Assembly: GCA_016713525.1 (NCBI GenBank)
Contig: JADJOZ010000008.1
Span: 124,001-188,000 of the forward strand
Source of the DNA: Bacteroidota bacterium
GTDB lineage: Bacteria > Bacteroidota > Bacteroidia > AKYH767-A > OLB10
Length of the DNA stretch: 64,000 nucleotides
Reading direction: 5' to 3'
Part shown: piece by piece, positions 10,212 to 19,244 of the stretch
Layout of the letters: every line of letters begins with the position of its first letter
Numbering within the stretch: the stretch's first letter is position 1
Translations under genes and position numbers: made by a program
Notes under the pieces: model-generated
Told to the model about the DNA's origin: nothing
Seen by the model: the letters and a program-made list of their open reading frames with translations, nothing else
The model's database searches: none

Positions 10212-10628
10212 ATGATGAGAACTCTGTTTAATAATACTTTAGTATTAATGATAATGTTTTTAGTTGCTTCATGTTCTAGTAGCGATGGGGTCGAAGAATT
10301 GAGTGGAGGTTATTTCCTACGAATGGAAGGAAAAGATTTGAATGATATTTTATGCAGTCATGCTGATGGTAAAGAGATACCGTCTAACGTTTTAACATAT
10401 AACTCCAACGAAGATTTCATTATTGCTTCCCAAAAGCCGAGAGCAACTGATGACCCTCTTTATACACCAGTTGTTTATTACAACGGACGGGACAGTATCT
10501 ATTATTGGCTGATCGTTCATTCAAAAAAGTTGACTCTCGGACCAATGAGCAAGCATGATTTCGATGTAGCTCGACAAAGATATAATGTTCCGTCAGCTTT
10601 AGTTTTGAAGCCACTTGATTGGCAATAA
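10212..10628 (+). CDS. Lipoprotein of DUF3997 type
   Basis: The 138-residue protein has a lipoprotein signal (MFLVASCSS, lipidated Cys about residue 21). The body GGYFLRMEGKDLNDI, IPSNVLTYNSNEDFIIASQ and LGPMSKHDFDVARQR matches the general pattern of DUF3997 proteins, whose function is unknown. It probably sits in the periplasmic face of a membrane. Single-gene cassette: R' GTTAGCTGC at 10174 pairs 8/9 with R'' GCACCTAAC at 10724. Confidence 0.75.
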   Translation: MMRTLFNNTLVLMIMFLVASCSSSDGVEELSGGYFLRMEGKDLNDILCSHADGKEIPSNVLTYNSNEDFIIASQKPRATDDPLYTPVVYYNGRDSIYYWLIVHSKKLTLGPMSKHDFDVARQRYNVPSALVLKPLDWQ

Positions 10629-10723
10629 TTACTGTGCTAATATCAAGCTTGAAAAAGCACCGGAATTTCATTATTAGATATTGAACCATAACAATTGATG
10701 TAGTGGCGACCGTTCAAAGTGCA

Positions 10724-10858
10724 GCACCTAACAGCGCGCAAGCGCAATTCGGGCATTGTGGAAGGTTGATGATTTCGGTTTCTTTGTAACTTCGTCTTAA
10801 ATTGATTGATCTCGGTCACCAATCCCGAACTGCGCCTGCGTGCGAAATGTTAGTGGTA
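10724..10858. repeat. attC-like site, best example in the window
   Basis: Outer boxes CCTAACA (10727) and TGTTAG (10849) flank two 20-nt arms at 10734-10753 and 10824-10843 that pair at 17 of 20 positions. Two of the three differences are A.C on the top strand and so T.G wobbles on the bottom strand, the strand integron integrases recombine. The loop of about 70 nt is AT-rich. Confidence 0.8.
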
Positions 10859-10863
10859 AGCCT

Positions 10864-11391
10864 ATGAAGACAACATACAACGAAATATTCAACCAACTTT
10901 TGACAGAATACAATCTGCCAGACGACCTTTCATTTTCAGTTGATATTCCGACAGAAGTTCAAAAAATTCTTACCGACAAAATATTAATAACTGACCTTGG
11001 TGTTACCTTAAAATCATTTGACAGACTGCACAAAGCAACGCAAGACTGGGAAAATCAATCCATAATTGAAGACAGCGAAAATCATTTTCACGTTGACTGG
11101 CACATTGAACCTGCTGACAATAAAAAAGCATTTATGCTTGGTGTTAAAACGCTGAGTTTACTGGCAGACAAGTTTCAGAAAGAAAATATTAGTGGTATTA
11201 GGTTTTGGTATTCATTTCAGACTCCTGAATTAGGGCGACTTTGGGCAAAAGAAAACAATCTTGACGAAGAAGGTGACGAACATATCATAGGTGACAGACT
11301 AAGTTTTTATAAATTGCGTGACGGAGAAAATCTTATTTCAACCAACGAAAATGAAAATAAATTTTGGGCAATACTGACAATAGACATATGA
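10864..11391 (+). CDS. Hypothetical cytoplasmic protein, about 175 aa
   Basis: The ATG at 10864 is preferred over one at 10840 because the latter lies inside the attC site. The acidic soluble protein (MKTTYNEIFNQLLTEYNLP...) has no signal peptide. Features include HVDWHIEPADNKKAFMLGVK and LISTNENENKFWAIL. I do not recognise the family. Its cassette starts 14 bp upstream at R' 10850 and closes at R'' 11403 (8/9 match). Confidence 0.65.
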   Translation: MKTTYNEIFNQLLTEYNLPDDLSFSVDIPTEVQKILTDKILITDLGVTLKSFDRLHKATQDWENQSIIEDSENHFHVDWHIEPADNKKAFMLGVKTLSLLADKFQKENISGIRFWYSFQTPELGRLWAKENNLDEEGDEHIIGDRLSFYKLRDGENLISTNENENKFWAILTIDI

Positions 11392-11402
11392 AAGTAGGCC
11401 TA

Positions 11403-11446
11403 ACCGCTAACAGTCGTTTGACAAAAAAGCGGGTTCAGTGGTTTGG
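11403..11446. repeat. Left half of an attC-like site
   Basis: ACCGCTAACAG is followed by TCGTTTGACAAAAAAGCGGG and TTCAGTG, which aligns with the left half of the sites at 36741 and 50124. The right half is missing because repeat Y begins here. Confidence 0.6.
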
Positions 11447-11454
11447 AAATTGGG

Positions 11455-12030
11455 CGTTTTGCATTGAACATTTTACATTGCGAACTTAACATTGCACATT
11501 GAAGATTCCCGTCAGCCTCATCCCTGCCCTTCTCCTGCTTAGGCATTCCTTTATTCAGAAACATTTTCGGCAGGAGAAGGGTAGATCCTGTTACTTTTTG
11601 AACTATTCTCTGTAGCTTATGACATTTTACCTTTCAGTGAGAATATAACAATTTAAATTGGACGTTGTACATTTTGCATTTTACATTGCGAACTTGTCAT
11701 TGCACATTGAAGATTCCCGACGGCCTCATCCCTGCCCTTCTCCTTTCCAGGCATTCCGTTATTCACAAATATCTTCGGCAGGAGAAGGGTAGTTCCTGTT
11801 ACTTTTTGAACTCCTCTCTGTAACTTCTGACATTTTACCTTTCATAGAAAATTTAACAATTTAAATTGGACGTTATACATTTTGCATTTTACATTGCGAA
11901 CTTGTCATTTAGCATTGGAAATTCCACATTGGGCATTTAACATTGAAAATTGAGCATTTAGCATTTTAAATTCATGCCTTTTAAGCAGAATTTTGAAAAA
12001 AAAGTTTTCAACACCCAAGGGTTTACCCGG
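11455..12030. repeat. Dispersed repeat Y, copy 1, a 208-bp tandem dimer
   Basis: The phrase TTTTACATTGCGAAC occurs at 11471, 11679 and 11887 (period 208). Each unit holds a 12-bp stem, CCCTTCTCCTGC against GCAGGAGAAGGG or near variants. It ends with GAAAAAAAAGTTTTCAACACC-type sequence and CCAAGGGTTTACCC. Related copies lie at 17285 and 40915. Confidence 0.85.
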
Positions 12031-12847
12031 GGGTTAAGGATAGTTCTAAAATTATATTAAATTGATTATTAATAACATACGAAGTATTATAAATTTCATC
12101 AAAAATTTGGCAAACCCATTTTGTACGAATAATTTTAGCCAGTAGTCTCAACACTGAAAAGTAACATGTTTGAGAATGAAGTGCGCGGAATTTAAAATAT
12201 TATAAATTGTGAATCGGATAAACTGATATCAGAAAATTGCGGTGTTTTGGTTGATCCGGATAAAAAGCAAGATTTTGCAATTAAGTTTTGCTGAGTTAGA
12301 TACAAAGCTGTATGAGCAACAACAATTAGATTTCAATATTGATCGTAAATGCTTGGGAATTTTTTTATTAAAAAGCCAAAATTCAAAGAAAACATATAAG
12401 GCATCATGACTTTTCTTTACCTTATTGACAAAGAAAGGAATTTAAAACGTGATGGATCGCCAAAGTAAAAATCATTATGCAAATTAACTCAAGCTAATAA
12501 TTTAATAACCATTGACATTTACTCAGCTCTAAAAGAGTAGAAACTTGATAATGTTCTCAGAGAAATAATTGATTTATCAATTGAGATGCGTGATAATGCA
12601 ATTTATCTCTTTAACAAAAGTAAATCCAAAATTTATGCTTTGAATTACATTAATTATAGGTTTACAATCTAGTCATCGAAAATCGCCCACTGCTGAATCA
12701 AGCCAAGCTCTAACAATTACCAATTATAATATGATACTCAAATATCTACGCTGTTAAAAATAGTTCTAAATAATTCTCAGAGGGTAAGTATATCCATATA
12801 GACAGATAGGCGTTAATGGTAATAATAAAAGATAAAAACTAAAAATC
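12031..12847 (+). other. 817-bp gap with a possible glycosyltransferase remnant
   Basis: No intact gene is visible. A short open stretch near 12230 reads ENCGVLVDPDKKQDFAIKF, typical of the donor-binding end of GT4 glycosyltransferases, and a later stretch near 12585 reads EMRDNAIYLFNKSKSKIYA. Both are interrupted by stops, so this may be a decayed gene. The assignment rests on short motifs only. Confidence 0.3.
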
Positions 12848-14595
12848 ATGGATGGAATAATAAATGAATTAGCCACAGTAATTCAAAACTATTTAGCAGA
12901 ACACCAGTTTGGCATTCCTGATTGGTTTGCTAAAGTAGTAGTATACATATTTATTAGTATAATTATTTTTCTTGCGAGTAAAATCGGGAAAAAGGCATTT
13001 CAATATTTCCAAACATTAAAAAAAATCCAGGAGATACATCCATTCTATTCAAAAAGTGAAATTCAACAAAAACGAAAACACTACATTCCATTAAGAATAA
13101 GGAATATGCCTGCTTCAAATGAAGATTATGAACAAAGCAAGAGGGTTTCTGATTTTGATAAAGATGCTTTATCTTGGTTTATTAACACAGAATTCCACGA
13201 CCAAGGTGAAGATAGGTTCTATATGATATTGGCAGATGCAGGTATGGGCAAAACCACATTATTAATCAATTTGTATCTTCAGTACAGCAAGCGAATCAAA
13301 AGAAAATACGATATTGTTCTGCTTCCTGTTGGACATAGATTAGCGATAGAGAAGATTCGAAAAATAAAAGAGTTAAATCGACAAAGCAAAACTATATTAC
13401 TTTTAGATGCTTTCGATGAAGATAAAGAGGCTATAAATAATTGGGAAAAAAGGTTTGATGAACTTATTGAAATAGTTGAAGATTTTAGAGAAGTAATTTT
13501 TTCATCCAGAACTCAATTTTTCGAGAATGAATATGCTGAACCGTATAAACTAAAAATTAGAAAACCTGGAAGTGAAAAAGAATATTATGATTTAAAAAAA
13601 TGTATGTAGCACCCTTTTCTGATGATGATGTTAGGCGATTTTTAAATAAGAGATTTGGTCATATAAATATTATTAATAGTGAAAAGAAAAAAGATGCTCA
13701 AAATATTGTTGATCAATCTCCAAATCTCATGGTCAGACCTATGTTATTGGCATATATTGATGATTTGTTAATGGCTTCAAGCAAATACAAATATGTGTTT
13801 CAAGTTTATGAACAATTAATTTTAAGATGGATTGCTCGTGAAGCCAATAGTATTGAGCAAGGTCCCGATGAATTTAATGAAAATATGTACAAATTCTCAA
13901 AATATTCTGCGATTGAAATTTATCAAAAATTTAAAGAAGTAAAAGTTGGAGGAAATGGCCTGGTGCTGGAATTAAATGAAATTGACACTATTGCCAAAAA
14001 GTATTTGATAAATCTTGACAATCTGCAACTTCAAAGTCGATCTTTGCTTAACAGAAACTCTATTGGTCAATATAAGTTCTCACACAAAACAATTTTAGAG
14101 TTCTTTTTAGCAAAAGAAATTATGACCAATAGCGAGTTTGAGCAAATTTTTGATTATTCAAGTTTTGATCAATGTAAAAAATTTGTTAAAGAATACAATT
14201 CGGTACAATTTACATTAAAATATTTTGAAAAAGAGAATATAGTGCCTAAATGTAAACTTGTTGACATTTATGTATATAAACACAAAATGAAAAGATACGT
14301 TAAAAGCATTACGTTTAAAGAACAAGATTTTATAAATTTTTTATTCGAGTTAGACAATAAAAATTTTAGTAGTGGCATAAATGAGTTATTGATAGAAGAT
14401 ATTGTAATCCTTTCAGATTCTCGATTGTATAAAATTGAAAATTTAAGAAAAATTTACACATTGAGGAGGATTACTATTTACACAAACACTAAAAGAATTT
14501 ATAATGGTAAACTTATCGATTTAAAAGAACTGCTACCTGATTGCTATCTTGCCGGATATGAATCATTTGCATCGCAACAAATAAATTCTTTATAA
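12848..14595 (+). CDS. NACHT-type STAND NTPase with N-terminal membrane anchor, one frameshift
   Basis: Two frames join at the A7 run 13594-13600: adding one A turns the stop into DLKK-MYVAPFSDDDVRRFL, giving about 583 residues. Residues about 28-46 form one membrane helix. The Walker A is DAGMGKTTLL (about 130-139), the Walker B is ILLLDAFDE (about 183-191), and a sensor-like FSSRTQFF follows. The NACHT winged-helix part contains FSHKTILEFFLAKEI. No long LRR or TPR tail is seen. Bacterial NACHT proteins of this kind often act in phage defence, sensing infection and triggering an effector. Here the effector may be the membrane segment, which is an inference. Confidence 0.75.
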
Positions 14596-14830
14596 GATGC
14601 TACCAATTGAATAAACTCTCCATTAATCCGCCAGTTGGCAGATGAGTATCATGCAAATAAAACATCTTGAATTTTATTTGAAACATGAAGACATATTTTA
14701 TTCGCATGACAAATATATTCTAGTATTTTTGAAGGTGCAGGCTTCTTGGTGAGGCTGGTATTGGTGATCAGTTTGTACAGCTCCTTCAACATTGACGACA
14801 AAGAAATACTATAATTTTAATACAGCCACG

Positions 14831-15439
14831 ATGAACAGGAAATTTCTGAGTAAAATATTTTGGGTTGCTATTATAATACTTAGTGCTTACTACTTATATC
14901 GTGGAATTAAATTCAGATTTTTAACTGATGGAAACTTAGAAACTAAAGCTTTTTGGTATTATTTACATTTAGCAACCGCAATAGCACCTCTGGCACTTGG
15001 ACCTCTTCAATTCTGGACATGGCTACGAATAAATCATACTGCTCTCCATAGAACATTAGGTAAAATATATATCATCGGAGCTTTAATTGGCGGAATTACC
15101 GCATTTTATCTTGGATTAACCATTGACTTAGAAGGTTCTATAGTTTCACTTTTGCTGCTGTCGACAACCTGGATCTTTATGACAATCAGTGCCTGGATTA
15201 CTATAAAAAGAAGGAACATAGCTGCTCATCGACTATTTATGATTCGTAGTTACGGCCTTGGATTGGTTTTCGTTTTCCTGCGACTCATCGGCGACATTCC
15301 CCAAGACAAATTATTCTTCTTTATTGAGTCACCTGAAATTAGAGACGCTACATTGGAATGGATGAGCTGGGTAATTCCACTTCTGTTAATTGAACTCATA
15401 TTTTCATGGATACCATCGATTAACAAGAAACATAGATAA
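14831..15439 (+). CDS. DUF2306-like membrane protein
   Basis: The start at 14831 (MNRKFLSKIFWVAIIILSAY) is preferred to 14792 because it puts a membrane helix at the N-terminus. About six helices are visible. HTALHRTLGKIYIIGALIGG and RRNIAAHRLFMIRSYGLGL resemble the histidine-bearing repeats of DUF2306 proteins, whose function is unknown. The histidines in helices suggest a possible cofactor site, which is inference. No attC-like site separates it clearly from the neighbours. Confidence 0.7.
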   Translation: MNRKFLSKIFWVAIIILSAYYLYRGIKFRFLTDGNLETKAFWYYLHLATAIAPLALGPLQFWTWLRINHTALHRTLGKIYIIGALIGGITAFYLGLTIDLEGSIVSLLLLSTTWIFMTISAWITIKRRNIAAHRLFMIRSYGLGLVFVFLRLIGDIPQDKLFFFIESPEIRDATLEWMSWVIPLLLIELIFSWIPSINKKHR

Positions 15440-15546
15440 AAATGCTCGTGGCAAATGGCCCTGTATGACCAACATTCTGCTGTTATTATGGACTTAGAAG
15501 TGCTACCTTTAATGTTAAACCTATTTTAGGAGGATTCACAAGCAAA

Positions 15547-16029
15547 ATGACAAAGCACTTTGAAATTCAACAGACGACTGAACTTACCGAAAAGATAAAA
15601 AAGCAAGTTTTTGATTTATGGAATTCGGAATATCCTGAAAAACTTGCTTATATCAATTTGAATGAATTTGAAAATTATCTAAATTCACTAAAAAATCTTA
15701 CAAACTATGTTTTGACAAGTGGCAATGATGAAGTTTTCGGTTGGGCTTTGACATTTGACAGAGAAAATGAAAAGTGGTTTGCCATCATTTTATCAGAAAC
15801 AATAAAAGGAAAAGGCTTCGGCCGAAAAATGCTTGATAGGATCAAAATAAATGAACCCATATTAAACGGTTGGGTAACTGACCATTCCGGCTATAAGAAG
15901 AAAAACGGACAACCATACATTTCACCGTTGAAATTTTATGAAAAATGCGGATTTGAAATTTTAAACGATGTAAGGCTTGAACATGACAAAATTTCAGCAG
16001 TCAAAATAAAGTGGACCAATAGTAAATGA
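15547..16029 (+). CDS. GNAT-family N-acetyltransferase
   Basis: The 160-residue soluble protein has the GNAT beta4-alpha3 acetyl-CoA loop as SETIKGKGFGRKMLDRIK (R/Q-x-x-G-x-G/A type) at about 88-105, followed by LKFYEKCGFEIL near the C-terminus, typical of the family. The substrate cannot be told. A good ribosome-binding site (AGGAGG, 15529-15534) precedes the start. Confidence 0.8.
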   Translation: MTKHFEIQQTTELTEKIKKQVFDLWNSEYPEKLAYINLNEFENYLNSLKNLTNYVLTSGNDEVFGWALTFDRENEKWFAIILSETIKGKGFGRKMLDRIKINEPILNGWVTDHSGYKKKNGQPYISPLKFYEKCGFEILNDVRLEHDKISAVKIKWTNSK

Positions 16030-16114
16030 TAAAGGTTTCCAATAAAACAGGTTGACATTGAAGTGTTTTATTATTTTGATTATCATATATTTACGAAATT
16101 TTAACAACATTTTC

Positions 16115-16156
16115 CGACATTTGTCGTAATATTTGCGACATTTATCCTTATCTTTG
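16115..16156 (+). promoter_or_regulatory. Promoter and operator candidate for the Xre/RES pair
   Basis: TATCTTTG (16149-16156) fits the Bacteroidota -7 box TAnnTTTG. Just upstream lie a dyad CGACATTTGTCG (16115-16126) and a direct repeat GCGACATTT (16135-16143), suited to autorepression by the Xre antitoxin. Confidence 0.5.
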
Positions 16157-16172
16157 ATAATTAAAGAATGTT

Positions 16173-16601
16173 ATGAAAGCACTAAACATATTTGACCCTA
16201 AAATTTCATACAGCTCAATAGATGATAAAAACGTTTTATCTTTTATTGAAATTATTCGATCCGGGATTCAATTCAAAATATTCTTGGTTTTTGCTAATTC
16301 AAGTCCTTTTACATTAAACGAATGGTCGAATTTTTTGCACATTTCCGAAAGGACTATGCAAAGATATGAGAGAGAAAAAAGAAGATTTGATTCGCTGCAA
16401 TCAGAAAAAATATTAGAGATTGCTATGTTATACAAAAAAGGGATTGAAGTATTTGGGTCTTCAGAAAAATTCAATTCCTGGTTAGAAACTGATAATTTAG
16501 CTCTTGGAAAAACAAAGCCAAAATCATTTTTTGATAGTTCGTTTGGAATAAATTTATTGAAAGATGAACTTACAAGAATTGAATATGGTGTTTTAGCATG
16601 A
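16173..16601 (+). CDS. Xre/MbcA/ParS-type antitoxin
   Basis: The 142-residue protein has an N-terminal helix-turn-helix region (FTLNEWSNFLHISERTMQRYE) and a C-terminal toxin-binding domain (KGIEVFGSSEKFNSWLETDN, LGKTKPKSFFDSSFG), the standard two-domain form of RES-partner antitoxins. It binds DNA and blocks the RES active site. It overlaps the toxin gene by 4 bp (ATGA), so the pair is translationally coupled. Confidence 0.9.
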   Translation: MKALNIFDPKISYSSIDDKNVLSFIEIIRSGIQFKIFLVFANSSPFTLNEWSNFLHISERTMQRYEREKRRFDSLQSEKILEIAMLYKKGIEVFGSSEKFNSWLETDNLALGKTKPKSFFDSSFGINLLKDELTRIEYGVLA

Positions 16602-17059
16602 CCTTATTTCGTCTAAGTAAATCTAAATACTCCAAGGACCTGTCAGGTAAAGGAGCTGAGCTAAGCGGAGGCAGGTGGAATAGTAAAGGTACGCCTTTAA
16701 TTTATACTTGTGAATCCAGAGCTTTATGCACAACTGAAATAGCGGTACATACTCCATTAGGTATTATTCCATCCGACTATGAACTAATCACATTAAGTTT
16801 TCCAGGAAACACTAAAATATGTGAACTAACTGTCAATTCACTTCCCGATGATTGGAAATCATTTCCACACTCTCATTCAACACAAATTAACGGCGACAAT
16901 TTTGTTTCAGAAAATAAATTTCTGATTCTTAAAGTTCCATCAGTTGTCGTTCAAGGAGAGTACAATTTCCTGATTAATCCAAACCATAAGGATATTAAAC
17001 TAGTGCAGATAGTATCAATAGAGCCTTTTGATTTTGATGAGCGGTTATTTATAAAATGA
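16598..17059 (+). CDS. RES-domain toxin (NAD-degrading type)
   Basis: The 153-residue protein begins FRLSKSKYSKDLSGKGAELSGGRWNSKGTPLIYTCES, seen in pieces as the RES signature: an Arg in FRLSK, GGRWNSKG, YTCES and a Ser/Glu-bearing TTEIAVHT. RES toxins are ADP-ribosyltransferase-like enzymes that deplete NAD. The preceding Xre gene is its antitoxin. Typical length for the family. Confidence 0.9.
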   Translation: MTLFRLSKSKYSKDLSGKGAELSGGRWNSKGTPLIYTCESRALCTTEIAVHTPLGIIPSDYELITLSFPGNTKICELTVNSLPDDWKSFPHSHSTQINGDNFVSENKFLILKVPSVVVQGEYNFLINPNHKDIKLVQIVSIEPFDFDERLFIK

Positions 17060-17103
17060 GTTGGAAATTTTTCGACAGTTAGATTACAAACCAACACTTG
17101 GGA

Positions 17104-17157
17104 GGAATGAGAATGAGAGTGGGAGTGGGAATGAGAATGAGAATGAGAATGGGAGGG
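17104..17157. repeat. GAATGA-type hexamer microsatellite
   Basis: Degenerate tandem GAATGA/GAGTGG units. The complementary strand reads as a Ser-His repeat ORF, which is an artefact. Confidence 0.9.
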
Positions 17158-17284
17158 TACCGCCTTCTGCGCAGCCTTCAATTTAGCATCTAAAATTTAT
17201 CATAAAGACGAGTTACCCATCTGAGTAGGAATTAAACAATCCTTAATCCTTAATCCTTAATTCTTAATCTTTTATTCCACCGCC

Positions 17285-17709
17285 TCATACCTGCTCTTCT
17301 CTACAAATTTAAATTGGAAGTTTTACATTTTGCATTTTACATTGCGAACTTGTCATTTAGCATTGGAATTTTCACATTGGGCATTTAACATTGAAAATTG
17401 CGAATTGGGCATTTTAAATTCACATTTTTAAGAAGAATTTCGAAAAAAAGTTTTCAACACCCAAGGGTTTACCCTTGCTTTTTTTCTTGCTCAAATTTGC
17501 AAGTACCTAACTTTTAATGTATTATAAAACATCAAATTCTCGCACAAAAAATTAGGTGGTTGATTTTTGATGGTGTATTTTTAGAGGATTGGATTGAGAA
17601 GGATTGACTTGAATGCTTCCTAACAACACGCCACGAGTACTAGCATAAATATGCGTTTAATACACGTTTAATATTTTGAGTTTTTGGCGTATATTAGTGA
17701 GTTATCGGC
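17285..17709 (+). repeat. Dispersed repeat Y, copy 2, ending in an R' box
   Basis: One Y unit (TTTTACATTGCGAAC), then GTTTTCAACACCC, a terminator-like CAAGGGT-ACCCTTG stem followed by T7, then AAAATTAGGTGGTTG and TGTATTTTTAGAGG, and a 3' end TTAATACACG...GCGTATATTAGTGAG. It ends in GTTATCGGC (17701-17709), the R' box of the next cassette. CCTTAATC octamers precede it at about 17242. Confidence 0.8.
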
Positions 17710-17759
17710 AAGGCTATGACGACACTGCTAAAACTGACTGCAAGAAACAGACAAAATAC

Positions 17760-19027
17760 ATGAAAATTATACGACAACTTTTTATATTGACCTTTGCTTT
17801 TTCGTTTAGCATTTTGAACGGACAAGGTTTAAAAATAGACACGGCAAACACTATTGATACAGTCTTACTTAATCAAAACAATTCTCTAATACTGACAATA
17901 GATTCTTTAAACCATCAAAACGACCAACTTGAAACGCAGATTTTAAACCAGACAAGCAAGATTGATACACTAATTCAACAACAGAGTAATTCGGAATTTC
18001 ATTACTTCAAAGACTTTATATACCCCATTATTTTATCTGTCATTGCAGGTGTAATCTTTTGGCTGGTCTTTTCATTTATCCCTGAACGTAAACGACTGAA
18101 AAAATACGTCCAAAATTAGATTTAGATATCTATCAAGCATACATAAATCTGTTTTTCCTGCTTGATTTAGTAATGCGACCTAACAGCCATTCTCCATCTG
18201 GCTCTCAGCAAAAAATCAAAGGAAACAAACTTACCAAAGAAGATTTGGAATTAGGGTTACAGGATAAATGTTGGAATGAAACTTACCTCTACGACAACAA
18301 TGTAAATAAGCTCTTAATGCCAATAGGCAAAAGTTTATTTGAAAGAGCGAGTGAAATTGATTTGAACATTGAAAACCTATACAGTTTTAGTAATTACTTG
18401 ACAGCAGATGAAATTATACTTTTGGAAAAAATTCGGAAAAAGTTAAAAGTTTACGACCTAAACAATTACAGTAGAAGTGCTATTTCAGTTATCGGGGGCA
18501 TGGAGTTAAAGCCTGTCAACCCAAGTTTGTCATACATGGCACAAAATCTCTACGAACTTTATCTACTCTTTATACAATTGCAAAAACTGGTTTATAACAA
18601 CTCATATTCAGATCGAAATATTTTCATTAGTGAAGTTCAACATTATTATTACATTGACCAATTTGCAAAATGTAAAAGAGTTGCGACTGAAGGAATATCA
18701 AAGTATCCGAAGGACAAAAACTTTCTAGAGTTTTATTCATTCATGTCAGAATATAAGTTAGGGAAGACAGATACTGCATATTCAATGCTTGAAAATATTC
18801 TCAAGGACAAACCTCATTTAGTATCAAGTAGAAGTTTTTTAAGTGACCTTCTTGATGACAAGAAAGTTAGTTCTTTAATAGAAAAATTCTATTCAGAAAA
18901 AGAAGTTTCTGAATTAAAGGATGTTCTAAACAGAGAAATTATAAAGGAAAAATGTTACACTGACCAAGCAATTAAGTTGAAAAAATATTATGCTGACAAA
19001 ACTGAAGCAACCAAAGCAAAAGAATGA
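17760..19027 (+). CDS. Membrane protein with coiled coil and helical-repeat domain, one frameshift
   Basis: The frame from the ATG at 17760 (MKIIRQLFILTFAFSFSILN, signal or first helix) has a short coiled coil (NQNNSLILTIDSLNHQNDQL) and a membrane helix IILSVIAGVIFWLVFSFI, then stops at 18119. Adding one A to the A6 run at 18099-18104 links ERKRLKK to IRPKLDLDIYQAYINLFFLL and on through the 18173 frame to 19027. This gives about 420 residues whose C-terminal domain has TPR-like helices (KCKRVATEGISKYPKDKNFL). I do not recognise the family. Cassette boxes at 17701 and 19079 match 7/9. Confidence 0.6.
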
Positions 19028-19078
19028 TTTATGACTACAAAGCTTATGAGGACAGAGCTTCGGAAAGATAGAAGCCCA

Positions 19079-19214
19079 GTCGGTAACAGCGCCTACAAGA
19101 AATTGGCGGTTCTGTGCTTAAATGAAGCTTTGTGCTTCGTATCAAGTTCTATGGTGGCAGACAGTTTTGTGCTTCGAAATCGCCAACTTCTGGTAGCTGC
19201 AAAACGTTATGTCC
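19079..19214. repeat. attC-like site closing the 17760 cassette
   Basis: TCGGTAACAGCGCCTACAAG opens the left arm, which reaches TTGGCG; the right arm CGCCAACTTCTGGTAGCTGC follows and ends in CGTTATGTCC (19205). About 16 of 20 arm positions pair. The loop phrase GTGCTTCGTAT is shared with the sites at 36741 and 50124. Confidence 0.7.
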
Positions 19215-19244
19215 AAGTTAACTGAAACATAATAAAATGACGAA

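Noticed and set aside
9961..10215. 84-aa ORF between two cassette genes
   Set aside because: It covers an attC-like site and has no start signal or protein-like composition.
16951..17181. Minus-strand ORF with a Ser-His repeat
   Set aside because: It is the translation of a GAATGA microsatellite antisense to the RES toxin end.
17461..17490. CAAGGGT/ACCCTTG stem plus T-run as a dedicated gene terminator
   Set aside because: It may terminate transcription, but it is part of the dispersed repeat Y and not tied to one gene, so it is described with the repeat.
19031..19225. Small + strand ORF after the helical-repeat gene
   Set aside because: It lies across the attC-like palindrome; its coding potential comes from the stem sequence.
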